DNA of 64,000 nucleotides from Planctomycetota bacterium. Lineage in GTDB: Bacteria; Planctomycetota; PUPC01; DSUN01. The notes beneath the pieces are model-generated. The model did no database searches, was not told the DNA's origin, and saw only the letters and a list, made by a program, of their open reading frames with translations. Of the stretch, positions 1-6,445 are shown one piece after another; within the stretch, counting starts at the first letter, position 1; every line of letters begins with the position of its first letter. The position numbers and the translations under genes are program-made. Where the stretch lies: positions 148,528 through 212,527 of the forward strand of contig DAOOIT010000002.1 in the NCBI GenBank assembly GCA_035384565.1, written 5' to 3'.

Positions 1-385
1 ACCCCCGATGGCTTGTCGCCTTTTCCCAACTCGACATAGAGTCTTGCTAACACGATGCTTACGGCATAGCGCAGACTACTTGATGACAGCGGTTGTCGGC
101 AAAAGCGGAAAACCGGTCTGAGGAGCAAACCGGACCCGTTTCGGCTTACATGGCACAATCTACATCGTAAGATATGTATTGCCAATGATTTGAGCCTCTT
201 GACGCCTGGCTCATCGCCGAGCGAGCCTTGCATGGCACAGCGTTTGCTCTCCCATGCAACTTCGGACGGGTTTCCGGCCTTTCGGCTGGGCCGGAGACGC
301 TTAGTCGCTTGTACATGTCTCGTGTCCTGGACAGTACGGGACAGGTTCCGTGGTGTCCAGTGTTTGCTTCGGAGGTCTTCAGCCG
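1..385. other. Gene-free leader upstream of the export operon
   Basis: I see no convincing gene here; the open frames on both strands lack family motifs and good ribosome sites. Base composition is visibly less GC-rich than the rest of the window. It holds a sigma-54 type promoter (233-248), a second unpaired CATGGCACA copy at 149-157 matching 231-239, a 7-bp hairpin (273-279 with 289-295) inside the predicted 5' leader, and a TGTCC-T-GGACA inverted repeat near 324-334. A weak TGACA/TGTC inverted repeat at 84-97 could be an activator site, but nothing proves it. Confidence 0.6.
233..248 (+). promoter_or_regulatory. Sigma-54 (RpoN) -24/-12 promoter
   Basis: TGGCAC-agcgt-TTGCT matches the -24/-12 consensus, with the invariant GG (234-235) and GC (246-247) exactly ten bases apart. 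Transcription would start near 259, about 125 bases before the HTH gene and 400 before the lipoprotein gene. In XrtA/PEP-CTERM organisms exopolysaccharide genes are commonly under a sigma-54 activator (PrsK/PrsR), which fits the export genes downstream. No activator gene is in the window. Confidence 0.7.
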
Positions 386-586
386 ATGGATCGGAAGGGA
401 CCCAACGGTCGCGTAACGATCACCGAGGCGGCCGAGCGAGTGGGCGTGACTCCCAAGACCCTCCTTCGTTGGGAGAAGGCGGGCAAGACACCAAAGCCGA
501 AGCGCGACTGGCGCGGCTGGCGAGTCTACGAGCAGGAGGAACTCAGCCAGTTGGTGGCGTTCCACGACCGAATGTGTCAAGGGTGA
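386..586 (+). CDS. Small MerR-type helix-turn-helix protein
   Basis: This 66-residue protein is little more than one winged HTH: residues 11-31 (TITEAAERVGVTPKTLLRWE) form the helix-turn-helix and 32-48 a basic wing ending in WRVY, as in MerR/excisionase domains. It lacks the dimerisation helix and effector domain of full MerR proteins (about 120-150 residues). The ATG at 386 is chosen because GGAGG lies at 371-375, ten bases upstream, and the HTH starts straight after it. It sits between the sigma-54 promoter and the export operon, so local regulation of that operon is likely but inferred. Target and ligand are unknown. Confidence 0.7.
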   Translation: MDRKGPNGRVTITEAAERVGVTPKTLLRWEKAGKTPKPKRDWRGWRVYEQEELSQLVAFHDRMCQG

Positions 587-608
587 AGAGCGGCGGGGCA
601 TGCGCGTC

Positions 609-629
609 CCCGAATTCCCAATTCCCGGC
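609..629. repeat. Heptanucleotide tandem repeat (3 units)
   Basis: CCCGAAT-TCCCAAT-TCCCGGC: three degenerate 7-base units in the gap between the HTH gene and the lipoprotein gene. The period and composition match repeats at 51298, 52529, 54356, 58623 and 59965. Confidence 0.45.
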
Positions 630-658
630 TGTCAGCCAGATTGCTAAGGGAGAGCAGG

Positions 659-1450
659 ATGACTGCGAAGACGCGTCTGTGGGTGCTTGGGCTGCTTGCT
701 GTGGCGGTCGCCGGATGCGACGGATGGCCCTGCTGGATCAAGAACTTCGACGACATTGGCAAGGCCGCGACGCGCCACCAGCTCCGGGAAGTCGAGAAGC
801 GCTTCGAGCGCTTCAACGAAACCTACCGCATTGGCATTCCCGACGTCCTCAGCATCAACGTGCCAGACCACCCGGACCTCAGCGGGTCCTACGAGGTGCG
901 TCCCGACGGCAACATCTCCTTCCCGCTCCTGAAGGACGTGTACGTCGAGGGCCTCACCCCGATGCAGCTCAGCGACTATCTCGCCAAGGAGCTCGAGCGC
1001 TACGTCAAGAAGGTGGACGTGCTGGTGACCGTGACCGGCCTCTACAGCAAGACCGTCTACCTGGCGGGGCGCACGCAGAGCAGCCTCCGAGCCTTCCGCT
1101 TCACAGGCGACATGACGGTGGTGGACCTCGTCGCGCTCCAGGGCGGCTACACGAAGATGGACTACTCGAGCCGCATCCGCCTGATGCGCGACAACCCGGA
1201 CCGCAAGGAGATCTACCGCATTCGGTTCGACGACATCCTGCGTGGCGACTTCAAGACCAATGTGCTCGTGAAGAACCGCGACATCCTCTACATCCCGGCC
1301 ACGCTGTGGGCCGAGGTCGGGTTCTTCTGCGACGAGTTGACGGCTCCCGCGCGCTCCGCCATCAACGGCATCCGCACATACACCGAACTCCCGTACGCGG
1401 GCAAGGATGCCGAGGAACGCGCCAGCCGAGCGCAGTCAACCCCATACTAG
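659..1450 (+). CDS. Wza-like polysaccharide export lipoprotein
   Basis: Predicted outer-membrane polysaccharide export protein of 263 residues. Residues 1-19 form a lipoprotein signal and AVAGC places the lipidated cysteine at about residue 20. A Poly_export (Wza/KpsD) domain follows: YRIGIPDVLSINVPDHPDLSGSY then VRPDGNISFPLLKDVYVEG. A SLBB-like segment (VYLAGRTQSSLRAF, ALQGGYTKMDYSS, VLVKNRDILYIP) follows. It is shorter than Escherichia coli Wza (about 380), like the XrtA-type forms. ATG 659 follows AAGGGAGAG at 646-653 and directly precedes the signal peptide. It leads an operon with the chain-length protein, ATPase and kinase. Confidence 0.88.
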   Translation: MTAKTRLWVLGLLAVAVAGCDGWPCWIKNFDDIGKAATRHQLREVEKRFERFNETYRIGIPDVLSINVPDHPDLSGSYEVRPDGNISFPLLKDVYVEGLTPMQLSDYLAKELERYVKKVDVLVTVTGLYSKTVYLAGRTQSSLRAFRFTGDMTVVDLVALQGGYTKMDYSSRIRLMRDNPDRKEIYRIRFDDILRGDFKTNVLVKNRDILYIPATLWAEVGFFCDELTAPARSAINGIRTYTELPYAGKDAEERASRAQSTPY

Positions 1451-1524
1451 TCTCTTGCGCCACACCCGTGCCAGCGCACGATGTGCCCGCGGCGGGCTGA
1501 GCGACCACCGGAGAACTACGTACT

Positions 1525-3162
1525 ATGCCTGCCATCCAGCCCCGAAAGCCCCAGCAGCAGTTTGACTTCCACAGGTACCTCGGCATCCTGTGGCGGCGTA
1601 AGTGGCTCCTGATCATCCCCCTCGCGGTCTGCGTGCCGCTCGCGCTCGTGGCCGCCTACGCCTACCCTACCGAGTACAAGTCCACCGCCATCCTGGAGTT
1701 GCAGGACAACCGCCCCATCGGCGACACCACCCCCGCGCAGACGGCAGCCGGCTCGGCCATCATGGCCGTGAAGACCCGCGCCATGAGCTGGAGCGCCGTG
1801 CGCGAGATCGTGCTGAGCCGCAAGGTGGACTTCGGGCGCGAGATCGACCCGGACGATCGCCGCCAGTTCGAGAAGATCTACTCCGAGATTGAGCGACGCA
1901 CACAGGTCATGCCCCTGGGGGGCAAGCACCTGTCCATTACCCACACGAGCATCAGCCCCGCGCGCAACGCGGCCCTCGTCAACGAGATCGTGAAGAAATT
2001 CGTCGGCGCCGACCGCAAGGAGGCGCAAGAGCGCGCCAAGAGCGACCTCAAGTACTACCGCGACAAGTTCGCCGCCGCCAAGACCGCGCTCGCCGAAATT
2101 GACAACCAGTTGCGCGAGTTCAACCAGCAGAACCCCTGGCTCACCGAGACCCTGGCCGAGATCCACAAAGAGTACAAGGACGCCGAGACGGAAGAACTGG
2201 TCCTTCGCCAGCGGATCAAAGGGGTCGAGGAGACCGTGGCCGAGCTGCGCAAGGAACTGAGCAAGGAGAAGCCGGAGCTCACCCGCAAGGTGCGCCCCGA
2301 GCCCACACCCGAGGTGCTCGAGAACAAGCGCAAGTACGAGCAGGCCAAGGCGCGCTTCGACCAGGCCAAGGAGTACTATCAGCAGGTCAGCTCGCGCTAC
2401 ACCATGGCCCACCCCCGCTGCCAGGAGGCCCGCGCGGTCTTCGAGAAGGAAGCCGCCGCGTTCGAGCAGGTGAAGGGCCTGGTCATGGACGACCCCAAGG
2501 AGCTCGAGGTCTCGGAGCCGAACCCGAAGTACGCCGCCATCCAGGCGCGCATTGCGGCGCAGGAGAAGGAGATTGACCGGCTCAACGCGCAGCGGCTCGA
2601 CGCCAACAAGAAGGTCAGCGAACTCTACATCCGCGTGCGCAAGGCGCCGGAGCTTCTCGGGGAACGCCGCGCTCTGGAGGAGCAGCGCGCCACCGCCGCC
2701 GGCACCGCCGCCGAATACGCCAGCGGCGTGCGCGTGGCCGAGAAAGAGATGCAGCGTCTCCTCAGCGAAGCCTACAGCGCGCGGTTTGTGGTCCTCGAGT
2801 ACGCGCGCGACGACTGGCGGCCCGTCCGCAGCGCACAGGCCAAGATCATCGTCCTGGGGCTCGTCCTCGGCCTGCTCACCGGCGCGGCGCTCATCGGCCT
2901 CGTCGAGTACCTCGACCAGACCTTCAAGAGCATTGACGATGCCCGCGACTACCTGGGCCTGCCGGCCCTCGGGGTGATTCCCGCCATCTTCACCCCGCGC
3001 GACCATCGCAGGAAGCTCTGGTTCCGAGTCCTCGCGATCAGCTCTGCCGTCTTCGTCGTGGGCGTGGCTGTGGCGATCTGGCTCACCGTGCCCGCCGCGA
3101 AGGAGTACCTCAACACGGGCTGGCAGACGTTCCAGGATTGGTTCGTCGAGGGCGGCTGGTAA
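1525..3162 (+). CDS. Wzz/GNVR chain-length determinant (PCP family)
   Basis: Inner-membrane polysaccharide co-polymerase of 545 residues that would set polymer length and bridge to the export lipoprotein. A Wzz domain starts at residue 14 with a transmembrane helix at about 27-47. A long charged coiled coil spans about 165-430, a GNVR-type segment lies at about 415-440, and a second helix spans about 439-462. A third hydrophobic helix at 505-527 is followed by a short amphipathic tail ending WFVEGGW. There is no fused kinase domain; the kinase is the separate gene two places downstream. GGAGA lies ten bases before ATG 1525. It resembles the XrtA-system chain-length proteins. Confidence 0.85.
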   Translation: MPAIQPRKPQQQFDFHRYLGILWRRKWLLIIPLAVCVPLALVAAYAYPTEYKSTAILELQDNRPIGDTTPAQTAAGSAIMAVKTRAMSWSAVREIVLSRKVDFGREIDPDDRRQFEKIYSEIERRTQVMPLGGKHLSITHTSISPARNAALVNEIVKKFVGADRKEAQERAKSDLKYYRDKFAAAKTALAEIDNQLREFNQQNPWLTETLAEIHKEYKDAETEELVLRQRIKGVEETVAELRKELSKEKPELTRKVRPEPTPEVLENKRKYEQAKARFDQAKEYYQQVSSRYTMAHPRCQEARAVFEKEAAAFEQVKGLVMDDPKELEVSEPNPKYAAIQARIAAQEKEIDRLNAQRLDANKKVSELYIRVRKAPELLGERRALEEQRATAAGTAAEYASGVRVAEKEMQRLLSEAYSARFVVLEYARDDWRPVRSAQAKIIVLGLVLGLLTGAALIGLVEYLDQTFKSIDDARDYLGLPALGVIPAIFTPRDHRRKLWFRVLAISSAVFVVGVAVAIWLTVPAAKEYLNTGWQTFQDWFVEGGW

Positions 3163-3192
3163 GCCGGCTCTCGGCCTGCCAGGAAGGGATCG

Positions 3193-4206
3193 ATGTACGA
3201 GAAGTTCTACGGCTTCGCCGAGAAGCCCTTTAACCTGACTCCGGACCCCGACTACTTCTTCCTGAGCTCCGTGCACCGGCGGGCGCTGGACTACCTGGTC
3301 TACGGCCTCGAGTCGGGCATGGGCTTCATCCAGGTCACCGGCGAGATCGGCTCGGGCAAGACCACCCTGATCAAGTGCCTGCTGCGCCAGCTCAGCCGCG
3401 AGGTCAAGGTCGCCTACGTCATCCACTCCAAGGGCACCTTCGTCCAGATCCTGCGGATGATCCTCGAGGACCTCGAGGTGGTGCCGGCTGACCAGAAACT
3501 GACGAAGGAGGCGCTCCTCAGCCGATTCCGCGACTACCTGGTCGAGCAGGCGCGCCGTCACAACAGCGTGGTCGTGATCATTGACGAGGCCCAGAACCTC
3601 CAGCTCGAGGTGCTCGAAGAGCTCCGCATGCTCTCGAACTTCGAGACCGAAAAGGCCAAGCTCCTCCAGATCGTGCTCGTGGGCCAGCCCGAGTTGCGCG
3701 ACCTGCTGCGCCGGCCCGAGCTCGAGCAGCTCCGCCAGCGCATCACCGTGCGCTTCCACCTCTGCCCGCTCAACGAAGACGAGGCCCGCAGCTACATCCG
3801 CCACCGCCTCAAAGTGGCCGGCTCGAACGGCAGCGTGCGCTTCACCGCCGCCGCCTGCCGGCTCATCCACCGCTATTCCGGCGGCGTGCCGCGCCTGATC
3901 AACGTGGCCTGCGACGCCACGCTCGTCGCCGGCTTCGTCGAGGAGCGGCGCGTGTTCAACGAAGCCTTCGTGCGCAGCGCGCTCCGCGAGCTGGCCGACG
4001 ATCGCCCCGAGCTGCTCGCCGAGCCCGGCGGCGCGGCCGAGGCCCCAGCCCCCGCGCCGCGGCCGACGCGCCGGTGGCCCCTCGTGGCGGCGGCGGCCGT
4101 CGCGCTCGCCCTTGCCCTCGCGGCGGCGCTCTTCGCCGTCCAGCGCACCGCGCCCGGCACGCCGGGCGGCGTCTGGAAAGGCCTGTTCGCGGCCCTTCGC
4201 AAGTAG
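3193..4206 (+). CDS. ExeA-like AAA ATPase, XrtA-type
   Basis: ATPase of 337 residues of the ExeA/GspA type found beside chain-length and kinase genes in XrtA exopolysaccharide loci. The start MYEKFYGFAEKPFNLTPDP is the family signature. Walker A is GEIGSGKTT (50-58) and Walker B is VVVIIDEAQN (126-135); a winged AAA lid follows (YSGGVPRLINVACD). A Pro/Ala linker (about 280-293) leads to a single helix at about 296-315, so it is anchored by its C-terminus. Peptidoglycan-binding extensions of true ExeA are absent. AGGAAGGGA at 3181-3189 supports the start. Its precise role in assembly is not known; motor or regulator of the export complex is likely. Confidence 0.85.
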   Translation: MYEKFYGFAEKPFNLTPDPDYFFLSSVHRRALDYLVYGLESGMGFIQVTGEIGSGKTTLIKCLLRQLSREVKVAYVIHSKGTFVQILRMILEDLEVVPADQKLTKEALLSRFRDYLVEQARRHNSVVVIIDEAQNLQLEVLEELRMLSNFETEKAKLLQIVLVGQPELRDLLRRPELEQLRQRITVRFHLCPLNEDEARSYIRHRLKVAGSNGSVRFTAAACRLIHRYSGGVPRLINVACDATLVAGFVEERRVFNEAFVRSALRELADDRPELLAEPGGAAEAPAPAPRPTRRWPLVAAAAVALALALAAALFAVQRTAPGTPGGVWKGLFAALRK

Positions 4207-4237
4207 CCCGCGCGCAGCGCACAGGAGAAAGCTGGCC

Positions 4238-5032
4238 GTGTCGAGAATCCAGAAAGCCCTCGAAAAGGCCCGGGCCGAACAAGCCCAGGCCCCGCGCCCC
4301 GCCGGCAACGAACCCGCGGGGCCCACCTATGTGGTCCGCCCGGCGCAAGGCGGACAGGTGGACCCGCACATCGTGGCCTACCACCACCCCCACTCGCACC
4401 TCACCGAGAGCTTCCGCCGCGTGAAGGCCATGATCCGCGGCATCGTCGGCGCCGACAAGCTCCGCACCTGCGCCATCACCAGCGCCGGCAAGGGCGAGGG
4501 CAAGAGCACCACCGCCCTCAACCTGGCCATCGCCATGTGCCAGGACTTCGACCAGCGCGTGTGCCTGGTGGACGCCGACCTGCGGCGCCCCCGCGTGCAC
4601 CGTCTGCTCGGCTTCACGCCGCGCCGCGGGCTGAGCGACGTGCTCAACGGCGACGCCCTGCCCGAGGACGTGCTGATCGCCGACACCGTGCCGCGCCTCA
4701 CGGTGCTGCCGGGCGGCCGCTCGTCGCGCACCCCCTCCGAAATGCTCGGCTCGCCGCGCATGCGCCAGCTCATCGAGGAGCTCAAGAGCCGCTTCGACTT
4801 CGTGCTCTTCGACACCCCGCCCGTGCTCACCGTGGCCGACGCCATCGTGCTGGGGCCCATGACCGACGGCGTCATCCTGGTCATCCAGGCGGGCAAGGTG
4901 CGCAAGCGCCCCGTCGAGCGCGCCGTCGAACTCCTCCACAACTCGCGGATCCTCGGCTTCATCCTCAACCGCGGCGACATGGTCCTCTCCCACTATGGCT
5001 ACCGCTACTACGACCGCGGCTACTACTACTGA
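4238..5032 (+). CDS. CpsD/CapB-type tyrosine autokinase
   Basis: Bacterial tyrosine kinase of 264 residues, the cytoplasmic partner of the chain-length protein. Walker A AGKGEGKST lies at 83-91, Walker A' VCLVDADLRRP at 108-118, and Walker B FVLFDTPPVL further on; these define the BY-kinase fold. The C-terminus YGYRYYDRGYYY is a tyrosine cluster, the usual autophosphorylation site. The start is GTG 4238, preceded by AGGAG at 4223-4227; it gives the expected SRIQKALEKA opening seen in XrtA-associated kinases, and longer frames upstream are not protein-like. Phosphorylation state normally controls polymer length and export. Confidence 0.88.
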   Translation: MSRIQKALEKARAEQAQAPRPAGNEPAGPTYVVRPAQGGQVDPHIVAYHHPHSHLTESFRRVKAMIRGIVGADKLRTCAITSAGKGEGKSTTALNLAIAMCQDFDQRVCLVDADLRRPRVHRLLGFTPRRGLSDVLNGDALPEDVLIADTVPRLTVLPGGRSSRTPSEMLGSPRMRQLIEELKSRFDFVLFDTPPVLTVADAIVLGPMTDGVILVIQAGKVRKRPVERAVELLHNSRILGFILNRGDMVLSHYGYRYYDRGYYY

Positions 5033-5068
5033 GACGCCGCCGTCCGGCCATCCGGGGAGCCCAGCACC

Positions 5069-6385
5069 GTGACCCAGACTCACGAATCCGCGCTGCTCCA
5101 CAAGATCGCCGCCCGCGAGGCCGCCGTGGCCGTGGTCGGCCTCGGCTATGTCGGGCTGCCGCTCGCCGTCGAGTTCGCCCTCGCAGGCTTCCACGTATGG
5201 GGCATTGACGTGGACGCCGCTCGTGTCGCGGGCGTGAGCCGCGGCGAATCCTACATCGGCGATGTCCCCTCCGAAACCCTCGGCACCGTGGTCGCCCGCG
5301 GCCTCCTGCGCGCCTCCACCGACGCCGCCGTGACGGCCCACTGCGACGCCGCAATCATCTGCGTGCCCACCCCGCTGCGCAAGACCAAGGACCCCGACGT
5401 GTCCTTCATCGTGGACGCGGTGTCGAGGGTGCGCGCCCACGCTCACGCCGGGCAGCTCATCGTGCTCGAGAGCACCACCTATCCTGGCACCTGCGAGGAA
5501 CTGGTGGCTCCCATGCTCGCCGAAACGGGGCTCGAGGTCGGCGGCGACCTCTTCCTCGCCTTCAGCCCTGAGCGCGTGGACCCCGGCAACAAGAAATTCA
5601 CCACGCGCAACATCCCCAAAGTCGTCGGCGGCATCAACGAGGCCTCCACGCGCGTGGCGGCTGCCCTCTACGGCGCCGTCATCGAGCGCATCCATCCCGT
5701 CTCGTCCACCAAGACTGCCGAGATGGTCAAGCTGCTCGAGAACACCTTCCGCAGCGTCAACATCGGCCTCATCAACGAGCTGGCCATCATCTGCGACCGG
5801 ATGGGGGTGGACGTCTGGGAGGTCATCGAGGCCGCGGCCACCAAGCCCTTCGGCTTCATGCCCTTCTACCCGGGGCCCGGCCTCGGCGGCCACTGCCTGC
5901 CCATTGACCCCATTTACCTGTCGTGGAAGGCCAAGCTCCTGGACGTCGAGGCCAACTTCATTGACCTGGCGGCCCGGGTCAACGCGGCCATGCCGCGCCA
6001 CGTCGTCGAAAAGATCACCGCGGCCCTCAACGACGAGGCGAAACCCGTACGCGGCTCGCGCATCCTCGTCCTCGGCGTGGCCTACAAGCGCGACGTGGCC
6101 GACATCCGCGAGTCCCCCGCCCTCGACATCCTCAAGCACCTGATCGCCCTGGGCGCCCACGTGGCCTACAGCGACCCCCACGTGCCTCGGCTCCAGTACG
6201 GCGGCCTCGACCTCGCCTCCGTGGAACTCACGCCCGAAATCCTCGCAGCCCAGCACTGCGTCGTCATCGTCGCCAACCACACGGCGTTCGACTACCGCGC
6301 AGTGGTGGCTCACGCGCCCCTGGTGCTCGACACTCGCAATGCGGCCAGGGGCTGCGTGGGCCGCGCCCGCGTGGTCAAGCTGTGA
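5069..6385 (+). CDS. wbpA: UDP-N-acetylglucosamine 6-dehydrogenase
   Basis: NAD-dependent nucleotide-sugar dehydrogenase of 438 residues that oxidises C6 of UDP-GlcNAc to the uronic acid. The Rossmann start is AVVGLGYVGLPLAVEFA (21-37). The catalytic cysteine is Cys276 in GPGLGGHCLPIDPIYLSWKA, and MGVDVWEVIEAAATKPFGF just before it is typical of the WbpA/VipA branch rather than UDP-glucose or UDP-ManNAc dehydrogenases. The GTG start at 5069 follows GGGGAGC. It lies 36 bases behind the kinase gene, so precursor supply is coupled to export. Product is probably UDP-GlcNAcA; UDP-ManNAcA cannot be excluded because WecB is also encoded here. Confidence 0.85.
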   Translation: MTQTHESALLHKIAAREAAVAVVGLGYVGLPLAVEFALAGFHVWGIDVDAARVAGVSRGESYIGDVPSETLGTVVARGLLRASTDAAVTAHCDAAIICVPTPLRKTKDPDVSFIVDAVSRVRAHAHAGQLIVLESTTYPGTCEELVAPMLAETGLEVGGDLFLAFSPERVDPGNKKFTTRNIPKVVGGINEASTRVAAALYGAVIERIHPVSSTKTAEMVKLLENTFRSVNIGLINELAIICDRMGVDVWEVIEAAATKPFGFMPFYPGPGLGGHCLPIDPIYLSWKAKLLDVEANFIDLAARVNAAMPRHVVEKITAALNDEAKPVRGSRILVLGVAYKRDVADIRESPALDILKHLIALGAHVAYSDPHVPRLQYGGLDLASVELTPEILAAQHCVVIVANHTAFDYRAVVAHAPLVLDTRNAARGCVGRARVVKL

Positions 6386-6445
6386 GCCGGTCTCGCGCGG
6401 CGCCGCCGCTGCCGGGCGGCAGGCCGACCTGAAAGTGAGGCAGCG

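Noticed and set aside
149..160. First CATGGCACA copy as another sigma-54 site
   Set aside because: No TTGC at the -12 position; only the copy at 231-239 fits.
146..601. Open frames on both strands in the first 600 bases
   Set aside because: No homology, poor starts, and overlap with the HTH gene; not reported as genes.
1516..4326. Minus-strand open frame of about 936 codons
   Set aside because: It is antisense to three well-supported genes and its translation is Ala/Gly/Glu/His-rich with no domain, as expected from third-position GC bias.
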